Source: Rostrohypoxylon terebratum (taxonomy: Eukaryota; Ascomycota; Sordariomycetes; Xylariales; Hypoxylaceae). Taken from it: 64,000 bases of DNA. The notes beneath the pieces are model-generated. The model had not been told where the DNA came from. It saw only the letters and a list, made by a program, of their open reading frames with translations, and made no database searches. The translations under genes were made by a program, and so were the position numbers. Location of the stretch: assembly GCA_022497145.1 (NCBI GenBank), contig MU385972.1:18875-82874 (forward strand). The letters are read 5' to 3'. This document shows positions 46,332-57,645 of the stretch, piece after piece (within the stretch, counting starts at the first letter, position 1; every line of letters begins with the position of its first letter).

Positions 46332-48337
46332 TCATACCGAGTACCGGAACTATACGAGCTGTTAGTTTGATATGTGGCTTCAAGGGAATTGCGAGACTCA
46401 CGAAAGGGTTATGGAGATCTGTGCGATCGTGCTCCCCCATCTCTTTGCCGGCTTTGATTCTGTCCTCTTCTGTAATTCCAAGTTCGCTCATCCGCATATC
46501 TAGTCGTCTATTGCGCATAACCAAGATCTGCCTCCATAGGGCTATCATCACCGTCTGGACTACCAAACACACTGTGCAGGCAATGAGACCAGGGATATAT
46601 CTAGGCTGCACGTTGTTAGTGACAGAAGGTAACAGGTCTTGTTGAGGCAACCTACGGCGTCTTTCGCCCTGAAAATTTGCGTCCCAGTCATATTTCCAAC
46701 GCAATACCCCACGAACGTGATAGTTGTGCAAAGCGTTCGTTTTGTTCTCCCGGCAACATTCGAGGGGACTAACGACCATGCGAAGAACGTGGACGTTATG
46801 TAAGTAATCGTTATGAAATTGGCAAACCACTTAGGCCACTTATACTGCGGATGGTTGGGAAGAGCAGCTAACACGATGAAGCCGACGATTCCAGGGATGT
46901 TGGAAAATATCATGATCCACCTTCAGATATGACAGTCAGTTATGTTCAATTGGAACATTAGGGATGATATAATACTTACATGCGAGTGTTTTTCTTTTTG
47001 GTAGCTATAACTGAAACCAAAAAGAAATAGAGCATGGCAAACACGTACTTTGGAATATTCAACAGAAGTACTTGCAGATTTGCTATTTTCATGTTAGTAA
47101 ATGGAATTCAAGATGCTTGGAAGGTCCCCTTACTGAAACCAAAAGTTGTATTCAAGATCCCCGCAAAAGACGTCAACGCGCCATTAGGGACTGCATTCAG
47201 TAATGCACACAACCCAGCGAACCAGAACTGCGACTCTTCGTCAATCACAGAGGCATACACACGGTTGAGATTAGAAGCGAACTAGATATGCTTACTGTGG
47301 GATCTGTGAGACACTCTCTGGCTTGGTCCCATTTCCAGTTCTTGAGACCTGTTCGGTCGTGGCCCGTATTATTAGCCATGACGCGGGCTACAGCCATCTT
47401 CTTCTCTTCAGCGGAGAGCCAGCGCACCTCGGATGGTGTTCCGAGAAAGAGGAAGCAGAAAGCTCCTGTAAGGATAGTGAGGCTTCCGAGGAACTATGGA
47501 GCTGTTAGCCTTGGCTCGGTGTGAGGTTCAAACGTGTCATTGTAAGAGGAGCAGCTTACGAAGGACATGTATCTCCAGGCCTGGAAGTCGGGATTCCGGA
47601 ACGTCACTGATCCTATTCCGTAATTGATTGCGTCTACTATGATTCCCACACCAGCGAACCCGCTTTGGAAGACAAGTGCTCGAGAAGGATGCTCCCGTGT
47701 TGTATACCATGTGCCGACAACGAGTAGGAAGCCAGGACTTATGGAGCTTTCGAACATGCCTTGAAGTCCGCGGAGCGTAACGAGCTGTACGAAGTTTTGG
47801 GCGAACCCGATACATAGCACCACAATACCCCAGCAGATGATATATAAGGATAGAACCCGACCCATTGGGTACCGCTGCAACAAGAGAACAGCCGGGAACT
47901 CGAACACTAGGTATGTAAGGTAGAACATGGTCGTGAGCCAGGCGTACTGTTGACCACGGAGCTTTGTGTCTTCGAGTAAGCCAAATATTGCTTGGGTGCT
48001 GACACACCCCTTATCGACCGCTTGGAGGCCATGACAAAGCCATAGACTATTATTATGATCATAGTTAGTAAATAGTTTCTAGTAATGTAGGTAGGTAGGT
48101 AAAGTAAGACGTTCTTATTTTAAGGGGTTGGCCTCTCAGCATCATTATGAACACAGGTAGATAGGTAGTAAGAAACACTCACAGTGGGAGGAGGTATCTG
48201 TCGATCTTTCTTCTAAAACGTTTTTGTTCAACGTCTGTGTATTGGTGTGATATCCCCTTACTCTCTATGGTAATGGCACTACTCGACTTAGAGTTTTGGA
48301 TTATTTCGACAAGATTAGCTTTCTCGATCGAATCCAT
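46332..48337 (-). CDS. MFS transporter, allantoate permease (Dal5-like, ACS) family
   Basis: Twelve-span plasma-membrane symporter for organic anions such as allantoate, nicotinate-type acids or small carboxylates. Eight exons: complement(join(46332..46349, 46402..46605, 46656..46920, 46980..47082, 47134..47227, 47296..47493, 47560..48046, 48183..48337)), 507 residues. Junctions are set by conserved sequence: RYLLPLLWLCHGLQAVDKG, DPTFWFAGLCALLNAVPNGA, GFTNLQVLLLNIPKYVFAML, FRAKDAPRYIPGLIACTVCL and the short last exon giving NPFFRYSV. Family features are MFYLTYLVFEFPA, RGLQGMFESSISPGF and ITFVGYCVGNMTGTQIF. The last exon is only 18 bases including the stop. Third member of the minus-strand trio, so its substrate may be linked to the ligase's acid; this is inference. 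Confidence 0.91.
48087..48101 (+). repeat. (GTAG)n microsatellite in an MFS intron
   Basis: Tandem gtag units inside the intron 48047-48182. Similar short arrays recur at 53160-53175 and 63808-63825. Confidence 0.8.
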
Positions 48338-50838
48338 GTTGGGTTGAAAGGGCTTGGGTCTTTGGACTGTTTGAGAAAGTTAGTATAATCTCATAACGAG
48401 GTCATATATAGTATTTCTTAACTGTCTGAAGTTCTTCCTCGTCGTTATATAAATGGATATGGATTCAAACTTTAGACTCTAGCATACGGAATCGAAGGTG
48501 ACCAACGTGTTGAAATATTGAATGCATCAAATGGTGACTATCTTCCATAAGTGCCACTATATAGAAGATTTGCTTTCCGCTCAGGATCCAATGAACATAC
48601 CAAAAGGGTCGTAGGGATAACGCCCCTGGAATCCCGATATCTGTACATATCTAGCATCGGACTGGGACACGTGAGTGCATTCTTGAGCGGAACGATGCAC
48701 GAATTAGAGCCACTGACACGGGACTAAGTTCCGTGATGGGCATGATCGAAGCTACTATGCTGTCCACAACATTATCTCAATTTCTAGTCTACAAGCCACT
48801 CTGACACCCGTCACATCAGATAGGTCGCCAATATTGTTGAGTGACATGCACTCATCTAGCCTTTAGAAGATACGTCGTTCAGAAGATACCATGAGATGTG
48901 TACAAACACGGCACTCGCAGAGACAAGCGGGATAATTGACATGAGGCGAGTGACATGCAAGAAGTATAAATCAAAGTACGGGCATCTAAGATGTCTTGCC
49001 CCCCTCTGCTCATAAATGAGATCCCCTCCATAAATATACCTCAAGCCTGCGCCGACTGTGGCATATACAGAGCCCGCTTACCTAGGCCGAGAGTAAAATG
49101 ACCACGGGTCTAGAACCATGAGCCAAGGTATGTTTAAGTTGGTTGTTGATGTGTGAGACAATGACGGAAGGCGCTTGAAGTATCTCATAATGTGCCTAAC
49201 CTATTAGAGCACTCCCCGGAGAACGTAATTCATAATCATATGCAATCAAAGTAGCCACCCGTCTTGGTAATGCAATGTGGCTTGGATTGGCCGAGACTAG
49301 CCCATCCCTATCAGCCTGCCTTGAAATTTTGAAGTCATATCGACATGTATCTTGCTACCGGGTGGCGTTATGTGTTCACGGAATAAAATCAAGTGGCTGA
49401 GATCGGTTATTGTGAATTACAAATACATACAGAGTCTCATCGATTATCTTTCATTAGGTACTGCCATTTAACCGGTTTAAAAAGGGACTTGGCTTCAAGG
49501 TAAATGCCGATTTAATTATTAGGTCATAAGATGCTCTAACGTTGGCCTCAGTTCAACTGAGAGCTCACCATGAATGCCTAGTCACTGGCCTTCCTTACCT
49601 AATAATTATCTCCCCGGAAGCCTGGTAGATGTGAGTTTGAAATGGCACAGAGTGACAGCTAGGTTACCTCATATACCGAGGAGGGTCGCCATGACATCTA
49701 AGTGGACGCCAATTTCTGCAGACCAGGAAGATCTCGTTTGTAAGCCCAAACGATAGCCAAACCTTCAGAAGGACGATAGATCAGGAAGTCCTTGATCTAG
49801 TGGTGGGATCGTCAGTAGATCTCATCTGGGTTTGATTTGCTAAAAAACTGTTCGAATGTCCTTGGACTTATCTAAGTGCCTACCTATAATCGGTATATCT
49901 ATTCAGAAAGGAATTGTCTTCCCATGCTGTGTTATGCTGTATACGTGCCGGAATTGACGGAGTGAGAAGCCCTATCATGACCGGCGATGCTAATGTTATG
50001 CACCTGATTGACAGACGAATAATGATTTTAATGAAATTTGAACAAAAAAGCGCATCAACGTCATATAATATTTTGATTTAGTTAGGTAGCCCTTAGCCGA
50101 CGCTCTACAGCCAAGTTTCACCTATCCAGTTAGGCGTATATTTATCCAATAAAACGTACCTACGAGGGAACTTTTCAACCAGCAACGCTACGAGAAGCTT
50201 CTTATGCGTAACTAAGATACCTACCTAGGTCCTAGGTAGCTAGGAATGACCAGCAAGGTCGAATCGACCTAACCCACCTTTTTGACTCGATGAAATATGA
50301 CAGCTCGTTGGCAATAGGGATATCTTTCCCGACACGAGATTACGTTTATCAAGTAATGTAGACTCTGTCTTGAGACGGAATCTGTGGAATTAGAGACAAT
50401 TGTCACACAGATAGCAACGTATCATAGCTATGAATTCCGAAGTATTTAGATAGGGGCTTTCGGGGTGATGTTATCGTTACGTGACATTTCCAGGCAGTTG
50501 CCATTGGCCATTAATAAAAAGAAAACCTGTATCACGATAGTTGGAGGGCACCTATAGTACCTAGGTAATTTAGAATCCGCCGACGGTATTTATTGCGCAT
50601 TGAAAGACCTGAGTAGGTCTTGAGCTGTGACAGGTGGCTTCTGCGAATGAGCACTACGACAGTACGATCACGGGTAACTGACTGGAGGTCTGGAGGTTTG
50701 AAAATGTGTAAATAATATGATATATACAATGTAATTATTGTCTACGAATATATACATTAACCATTTATGGTAGGTATGACAATAAGAAGCTTCCTGTACC
50801 ATGGCATCCATGTCAATCCATACCGATATACAAATCAC
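48338..50838. other. 2.5-kb gene-free, AT-rich stretch
   Basis: Upstream of the MFS gene and downstream of the GH76 gene. Contains a TAGG tandem within the first MFS intron side (48087-48101, just outside this span) and many tacctaggta words, but no coding or RNA gene that I can support. Confidence 0.5.
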
Positions 50839-52098
50839 CTATGAGCGCACCCGGCATTTACTTTTAGACTTGACCGCCAACTTGGGCGCACTCGTTGCCA
50901 ACAAACTCTGGATGACTTCAAGCGCGCTCAGCTCAACACCAAAGTCCGATTGGCCATCGAACTCCCCTATGTACCATTGTATGCCGCAGGTAGAGTTTCC
51001 GTAGCCACTGCAACTCAGTGCGGCCCCGGATGCAGATGCCTGGAGCAGAGGCTCGATGGTCGCCTTCGTACTAGGGACCAATACTGCTACCTTGCCGAGC
51101 CAGCGTGACAGACTAGCCTTGAAACTCGTCTGGTCGACATTGCAGCCGGAGCTTAGTTCGCATTTCTGCTCGTACATCACGTTTGTGGCGTTGGCGTTGG
51201 GTCCGAAGAAAGTGCTCTGTGCCGCCTTAAGCAGGCCCTGAACTCGAGTCTCCCAGGCTGCGTCTTGTGTGAACGCATACATATGCGCGGCACCGTGGAG
51301 GTAGGTCGCGGCATTATACGACCACTCAGTCTTATCGATTTTCGTGCAGTTGGCGCCCTGATCGTCGCCCGCTCCGTCGAAGACGTGGAAGTCAGCGGTG
51401 ACGAAGCCGACGCTCGTCGACCAGTCCCAGACCTTGGTGGCCCAATCGGCAAACGTCTGGTTCCCAGTGTACCGAGCGAGCCGAGCTGCGGTCTGGAAGA
51501 AGCCTCCATTGGACACGGAATTTTTGTAATAATACCCGTTGGCTGTCTCGTCGTACTGCCACTTCAGGCCACCCCCGCATGTGGCGCTGTCCTTATTCCA
51601 CCGCGTAACGAATTCATTAAAGGCATTAGTTCCGATGGCGAGCCAAGAGTTGGCACAGCTGTCATCCCCCTTAGCATTAGAGGTGTCGCAAGGAAGGGCG
51701 TCGAAGCCATATTCCATCGCACTGAGCGCGTTGTACACCCAATAGACCTGATCGTCATTCGCCTCCCAGTTTTTTTGCTCCGCCGGGGCGAAGTCGTAGT
51801 TGGAACCGACGTTCTTGGCTAGAGCGGAGAGGAGATCGGCTTTGTATGTCGTGTCGCCGGTGTACACGGTGTAGTCCATCAAAGCGTTCCAGGCAGAGCC
51901 TGACTCCCACCAGAACCAGGCCTGTGGTTGTCTGAACTGCCCTGCCGTCGAGCTAGGATCATGGTAGGTGTAAAGACCCTTTGCGACTTCGGCCGCAATA
52001 CTCTTGATGGAAGACGGGTCATTAACATCGAGATTTAGGGCCGAGACGGCTGAGGCGAGGGCAGCACCCGCGGCGATATTAGTAGATAATCTTGCCAT
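50839..52098 (-). CDS. Secreted endo-alpha-1,6-mannanase, glycoside hydrolase family 76
   Basis: Family GH76 enzyme acting on alpha-1,6-mannan; fungal members (Dcw1/Dfg5 types) remodel the cell wall or cross-link GPI proteins. Single exon, 419 residues. Signal peptide MARLSTNIAAGAALASAVSA, cut near residue 20. Hallmarks: WFWWESGSAWNALMDYTVYT and the catalytic pair in NDDQVYW (Asp 115-116), followed by CGGGLKWQ and NGYYYKNSVSNGGFFQTAAR. Several N-glycosylation sequons (NQT, NCT, NAT, NST). The C-terminus ends in a basic stretch (KSKSKCRVRS) with no hydrophobic GPI signal, so it is probably soluble, unlike the anchored Dfg5/Dcw1. An unseen spliced 3' exon with an anchor cannot be excluded, but none was found. 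Confidence 0.92.
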   Translation of the reverse strand: MARLSTNIAAGAALASAVSALNLDVNDPSSIKSIAAEVAKGLYTYHDPSSTAGQFRQPQAWFWWESGSAWNALMDYTVYTGDTTYKADLLSALAKNVGSNYDFAPAEQKNWEANDDQVYWVYNALSAMEYGFDALPCDTSNAKGDDSCANSWLAIGTNAFNEFVTRWNKDSATCGGGLKWQYDETANGYYYKNSVSNGGFFQTAARLARYTGNQTFADWATKVWDWSTSVGFVTADFHVFDGAGDDQGANCTKIDKTEWSYNAATYLHGAAHMYAFTQDAAWETRVQGLLKAAQSTFFGPNANATNVMYEQKCELSSGCNVDQTSFKASLSRWLGKVAVLVPSTKATIEPLLQASASGAALSCSGYGNSTCGIQWYIGEFDGQSDFGVELSALEVIQSLLATSAPKLAVKSKSKCRVRS

Positions 52099-54121
52099 GT
52101 TGCACGCTGGGCCTGAGCCAATTCGTCGATTTTTCTCGTGCCGGTAATAGTGAAAAAAAAAGAAAGAAAGAAAATAGCGACACCGCGCTGATCAGAGAAG
52201 GCACGTCATCCCTTCATGTTGAAATACCTAAGACCTAGGACCTAGGTATATAAGTAAACAGATGGCTACCCCTTTTTCAAGCAACGTTGCCCACATGCGT
52301 GTACGCTGTCAGCGGCCTTTGGAGGGAGCGCTAGATTGGCGCCGATCATATCGTGTTCGAGTAAGTCAGCAGCAGTGAAAAAGCTACGATAGGATATAAG
52401 AGGAAGCTGGAGCGAATCGCTTACCGGGGGCTTCGCCCACGCGAGCGGCTGAGCCAATAAAACTGGTGCAAGCCCCGTCATCCTTAACATCCCTAAGCTA
52501 TTTGCAGTTAATATAGCTAAGGAAATCGACTGCTCTTTTTGGTGTCGGCCAGGAACAGCGTTGTCAGATGAAACAAACGAGTGATTACTTGCATATATTA
52601 AGCATCTATATTTACACCACTTTACCTCTCCGGGTCTCCTCGGTCTTATTCAGAACCTTGGAACCATGTGAGAGCTCGTCATCTCCCGCGTTGAAAGAAT
52701 TTTTCACGATTTGACTAAATTCCTAGTGGCCGAAATGCCTACTAAGTACCTACTAGTACCTAGTAGGTAGTATGAATTGTGACAAGTATGGATATTTGAT
52801 CTCGATGCGGCGCGCGTGAAAGGGGCTAGGAAACAGCAGGTACTTGTTTCGTTGATATATCTGATCACGTTGCGGATAGAAGTGTTCATGTGTAATTGAA
52901 ACGACGGCAACGGAAACAGGAAGGGAGAACGACATTGGTGGCGTCAGGGCGTAAGGGTAAGGGGGCAGAAGATGGATTTGGATGCTAAGGTCGTATTGAG
53001 TTAGAGGCTCATGTGCGCCAAGAAGCGGGATGGGGAGGGATTCCGAGGGAAAGAGGAAAGAGCTTTCTTTAAAAACAGTGAGAACGATCTTGAATCCTGG
53101 AAACCCGGGGAAATCGGAGAACCCGTACAGCGTCTAATAGCGTCTAGCGTCTACTACACTAGGTAGGTAGGTAGGACCTGGTAGGTAGCGTTCACTGTTC
53201 AGCATTCAGCGTGTTCTGCAGCTGCGCCAAGGAAACGAAACGACTCCGAATTCCGGGACCAAGATCGCTATCCCTGACTTAGAACCATCAAATACATACT
53301 ATATTACAGGCGTCTATAGGTACATGAGGTAAGGATAGATGCTTCATACAGCGAGGTAATATTGTACAAACCTTGGAACAAAATCGCACCCGCCCAGCGG
53401 ATACCCACCTGCACCTAAAGTCTTAGGTGACAGCGATCCACCGATCTGGTTGCATGTTTCAGGTAAGTCCAAGGTTCGGTCGCTCGCTATTGCTATTATT
53501 AGGTGGGAGGAATAAAATGATAACCAGGAACCACCAAGAACAAACTCATTAATAATACCTCTTCGTCCAGGCATATTAAAAATGAGCGCAACCCAAACTC
53601 TACAACTTGCGCGGCAGCAAGTGACTTCAGATAGAATTCACAATATCTGGAAAGTGAGCATAATAAAATTAGGTACTAGAGTCTTGGGTAGGTACCTACA
53701 CAGGTCATGAAGAACCTTGGAACATTGAAATCAGAAATCAGGAACATAAACTACAAGATCTCCCCCAAATCTCCCCCAAACAATGACACATCCAAGATTG
53801 ACATTCTCACCATACCAAGCCACTCCAGAGTCACCGCGAACAGATGAATCAAACAGTTACACGGATGCCACGAATTGTGTGCTCCTAAATATCTCTCCTA
53901 ATGGTCTACTTATAACGCCTAGCAAACGTGCGCTGGATGTTCCTCATTTGATTCCGAATATTGGTCTCCCCATCTAGAAGTCCAAGATATGGAGAAGGGG
54001 CTGCATGAATATAACAACATCATGGGGCTCGGATAGCCGATTAACGTAACGAATGGCTACGCTCAGTAGATATGGGTTGAATCAGCAAAGTCGCAGATAG
54101 CCCGACTGACATAGCAAAAAC
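52099..54121. other. Gene-free stretch before a retroelement relic
   Basis: Upstream of GH76. Includes a TAGG tandem (53160-53175) and short frames at 52266-52490, 53344-53574 and 53783-53977 without support. Confidence 0.5.
53160..53175 (+). repeat. (TAGG)n microsatellite
   Basis: Four tandem units of aggt, followed by a similar ggtaggtag a few bases on. Confidence 0.85.
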
Positions 54122-54550
54122 AAGAGCTTTAATAAGAAATACAACAAAGGACCATTCACAATCGTGAGAAGAGTCGGAGATTTGGCGTACGAACTGGACT
54201 TTCCGCGACATTGGCGAGTTCATCGTGTGGTTTCCGTGGCACACCTGTCACCGTTGCCGAAACTAAAAGATCCATACGCAAGAAGATGACCAACGCCGGG
54301 TCGTATATGGGTTGAAGGAGACAACGAAGAATACGTCTCTTACGAGATCGAGAAGTTGATGTCCAGAAGAGTGAATAGGCAAGGACAGAAAGCGGTGATG
54401 GAATATCTAGTCCGATGGCTAGGATACGGGCCAGAGGAAGACCAGTGGTACCCCCGAGAAGTACTGATGGAGAATGCGCGAGACCTTGTGACCGAATACG
54501 ACAAGAAGATGGATTCGGCTTTGATCTCTTTTGACGTTTTGGTGCACATT
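54122..54550 (+). pseudogene. Ty3/gypsy integrase C-terminal chromodomain relic
   Basis: Translating this strand gives the end of a retrotransposon Pol protein: the GPFTIVRRVGDLAYELDFP region that follows the integrase core, then VHRVVSVAHLSPLPKLKDPY, then a chromodomain with YEIEKLMSRRV, MEYLVRWLGYGPEEDQWYPR and NARDLVTEYDKKM. A TGA at 54287-54289 interrupts it (one base from the expected CGA), and the frame upstream of 54140 is broken. No flanking integrase core or reverse transcriptase precedes it. Clearly inactive. Confidence 0.88.
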
Positions 54551-54551
54551 T

Positions 54552-54566
54552 TGGTAGCACCTCTCC
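54552..54566 (+). repeat. 15-base direct repeat, left copy
   Basis: tggtagcacctctcc, identical to the copy at 54896-54910; together they bracket the reverse transcriptase fragment. Confidence 0.9.
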
Positions 54567-54895
54567 GTAAGACCACGATATCATCGACATACGCTTTACA
54601 AAAGTGTTCGAATGGTTTCGACTTGCCCCGAAGAAAAGTTTTCTGGGTTTCGAATCTATCACCCTACTTGGATTCACCGTTGACGGAAAGGGAACACGAA
54701 TGACCGCAGACAGAATCGCCGCAATCAAGAAGCTCAAAATGCCAACTAACTTGCAAGAACTCGAAACATATATCGGTCTTACAGGTTTTCTTCGTCGATT
54801 CGTTCCGTTTTATCAGCAAGAGGTCAAACCTTTGCAAAACCGTAAAACAAATACTACCTACTACTCAACCATCGTGTGTCTTAGTGCTTTAAAAG
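54567..54895 (+). pseudogene. Ty3/gypsy reverse transcriptase fragment, out of order
   Basis: About 95 codons matching the end of the reverse transcriptase palm and thumb: HDIIDIRFTKVFEWFRLAPK, KSFLGFESITLLGFTVDGKG, then ADRIAAIKKLKMPTNLQELE and GLTGFLRRFVPFYQQEVKPL. It lies downstream of the chromodomain, the reverse of normal Pol order, in a different frame, and is bounded by a 15-base direct repeat. The YXDD-side sequence is missing. Confidence 0.88.
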
Positions 54896-54910
54896 TGGTA
54901 GCACCTCTCC
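54896..54910 (+). repeat. 15-base direct repeat, right copy
   Basis: Second exact copy of tggtagcacctctcc, 344 bases after the first. Confidence 0.9.
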
Positions 54911-54960
54911 CTTATAGTCGCATTGCGACTCTTAATGCCCAATACCTACCGCTCCTTTGA

Positions 54961-56202
54961 GAGTGGTGACCTTTCCAGTACCATTCGCCATCCTTAATAC
55001 TGACATTCATTTTTCATAACACGTACATGCCGCCCATTGAACATAGCCCTGGAGTCGAAGGAAGCTAAATCAGTAACCCTTGATGATAAGAATACCATTG
55101 GGAGGCTATCCTTGTGTCCGGACATCGAGAAATAGCTAGAACTGTGGTACATCTCAATTGCAGTAAAGACAATCGGGATCTTGGCGTAGAGACCAGCTTA
55201 GACAATAGTGAGCTAGATGAGATGAGACCAAGGACATTGGCCATCAATATTGTTCATAGTAAATATACATAATATATATATTCAATTGATCCGAGGGGAG
55301 ATGCTAGCCATGTAAAAAGATGCTGGCTTCAATCTTTAGTTTTCCCTGGAAAAAATGCGATTCGTCTACAGAAATATTCCTTTCAATCGAATTCATTGAC
55401 TAGTTACGGGCAGTAGGTCTCCTGATGCTAAAACATTTACTATAATTAATGCATTCCATCGAATGAAGTTCCTGGCGATGTCGGAAATATGAACTTATTT
55501 TTGTCAGTTTCGAACTCAGAGCAGAGATCACAGCATGCGGCGGTGGCATCGGTGCAACTTCCTTACACAGCGCCGCTGACAATCCGATCGGGGGAGGAAA
55601 GAACGCTGTTGATAACGCCGTAACTGCTAGCGGACACGCCGTGCCGCAACCGACCACAGAGAAACGTAACGGGAACGGCGGGAAGGCGCGGGAGCCTCAA
55701 AAATCCCGGATGTTTCAATTGTACATTCACCGAAACAATAAATTCATCTTCAATTGCCTCCTCATGTTCGAGAAAAATAAATATGTGGTAGGAGGAAGTT
55801 GATATGATCAGTGGGGTTATTGTAAGTACTAGTAACTAGGTAGGTGTATGGTCAACTGAAAAGGGGCAAATAGTCAAGCAACCTACGAAGTAGCTTACGG
55901 TTTATTCATTCGTTCGATCTCTCATAGTCTTCGCAACTAAGTACAACCATTATAAATATCAATGAAATTTGAATTATGCGCTGCAAAAGCGAGGTGTAAG
56001 TGTAAGTTACACGAGGTATCTCGAATAATAGAATACCGCTGCATGGTCGTCGCATGCGATGCGAAACATTTCCCCCTAAACGCCCAATTTATGCGATATG
56101 AAGATAGGTGACAATAGTGAATCGGAGTGTCGACTCGAGTGGGCTTTCCCAAATCTCTCAGACAGGAATGCTATCCATCATTCCCTTCGATTCCGTATCT
56201 TT
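54961..56202. other. Gene-free stretch after the retroelement relic
   Basis: AT-rich; includes a GC-richer block near 55530-55700 that encodes nothing I recognise on either strand. Confidence 0.5.
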
Positions 56203-56574
56203 TTAAGACCAACCCAGGAAGTTGAGGAGGTTGTTTCGAGGATCTCCGTTGGCCTCGACCTGTAGACTCCTTTTCCTCGCCTCCTCGACCTCCGGTGTGT
56301 TTTGCTGGGAGAAGATGCGGTCCATCGTGCCGGCTTCGCGCGTTAATTGCGAACGCACGTATGAGCCAACGGTGTAAGCTGTTCAGCGCATGTCAGCACG
56401 TTTGATAGGCGAAAAGGTAACTAATTTTTAGTGGGGAGGGAACTAACCGACACCCAATACCAAAAGGCTTGGTAATATTTTGGACGAGACAGGGCCAAGC
56501 GTAGGCGCTACCACTGGGGCGGTAGCCCTGGCAGCCATGTGTGGGCGGAGACCTTGCGGGTGAGTGATAGCCAT
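56203..56574 (-). CDS. Small conserved-looking membrane protein, function unknown
   Basis: Two exons: complement(join(56203..56378, 56448..56574)), 100 residues. The intron (gttagt to aacag) keeps phase and joins LPSLLVLGV to AYTVGSYVRSQL. The N-terminus is Arg/Ala-rich (MAITHPQGLRPHMAARATAP), which could be a mitochondrial presequence. One hydrophobic span covers about residues 31-50, followed by an acidic-basic helix (TPEVEEARKRSLQVEANGD) and a hydrophobic end, LLNFLGWS. The layout resembles small inner-mitochondrial-membrane proteins, but I cannot name a family. An upstream in-frame ATG at 56670 adds 32 residues of low-complexity sequence and is less likely. GC-ending codons in exon 2 support coding. 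Confidence 0.75.
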
Positions 56575-57645
56575 TGCTTTGATTGGGCTGGTTGTAGTTT
56601 GGTGGTGTTGATGCGGTACTCTCAGTAGAGTGTAATGTAGGTACATGCAACGATGGTAACTGAAACCCAAATGGTTGGATTGGTTGTTAATGAGGTTGTG
56701 CTGGTGTAATAAAACCTTGATTGCGATGCAGGATGTAGTGAAACATTCCGGGACGACGGTCTTAAAGGCGACATTATAAAGTTCTTGGTTTCTTCCACGG
56801 TTATTCCATTTCTTCTACGCTCATCGTCGTTGCTTCCGCCTTCACGTCGTGTAGGTCGACGACATAGCTAGACGTGGGACGACATTTTGTCGTGGATCAC
56901 GATACAGTGGTGTGATGGTGGTGCAGCGGCCGTTACCGAAGCGCTGGCGGCTTGGACGGATCCAGTAAGGCCTGATCCGCCTAGGGACCGCGCCTCGCTC
57001 AGTGGCGAGACCTCACCTGAAAATTGAATTCGAATAAAATCACCCCCACATCCTGTCAGCGAAGTTATGACTCCACTGTAACCGCTCTGCCGGTTCATTA
57101 TCGCTACCAGTTAGGCTTTTACCATGCTGTAGTCGCCGAAGCCCTGTCTGATCCGTTCATCTTGGGTTATTAGGTGGGCAACTGACAGAGGAGTTCAGCG
57201 GACCAAGCAGACATCATCTAATTGATGATTGGTCCGTCACCCATTCACATGAACGATGCCAATGACTCTGTATTAGTCTCATCATCCTTTACGACTCAAA
57301 AACTTTGATGAGGTAATTAGCTTCTGGATGTCAGTAGACCCAGAAGGAAACTTCAGCAGGAACTGGTGGAACGATGAATCTCAGTACTACACCGATGGCT
57401 ACGTGTCGGACTAATGGAGTTCTATGTAGTTAATGCGTCCGTGACACTCAACTGAGCACCGACAGAATGTGGCTTGAAAATTAAATTAGAAAAATAGACA
57501 TGGCTGGCTAGAATCGTTACCCTCCCAAACTATTCCACGCCATTTCATCTCACCAACTTTACTCCCCATTTACCTAGGTCGTAGCTCATCAGAAACAAGC
57601 ATTTGAATAGGCAATCATTGCTAGAGCGCGAGAGCTCGCAAAAGC
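56575..57645. other. Spacer small protein / GMC oxidoreductase
   Basis: No supported gene; a frame at 56868-57098 on the minus strand lacks recognisable sequence. Confidence 0.5.

Noticed and set aside
52266..52490. Small minus-strand frame upstream of GH76, with a gtaagc inside
   Set aside because: Neither the unspliced nor the possible spliced product resembles a known protein; start context is weak.
53600..55300. Signs of repeat-induced point mutation around the retroelement
   Set aside because: One CGA-to-TGA type change is seen, but the relic is not obviously TA-saturated; dinucleotide indices would have to be computed to claim it.
55400..55657. Minus-strand frame of 85 codons in a GC-richer block
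   Set aside because: No motif, no splice extension and no family likeness on either strand.
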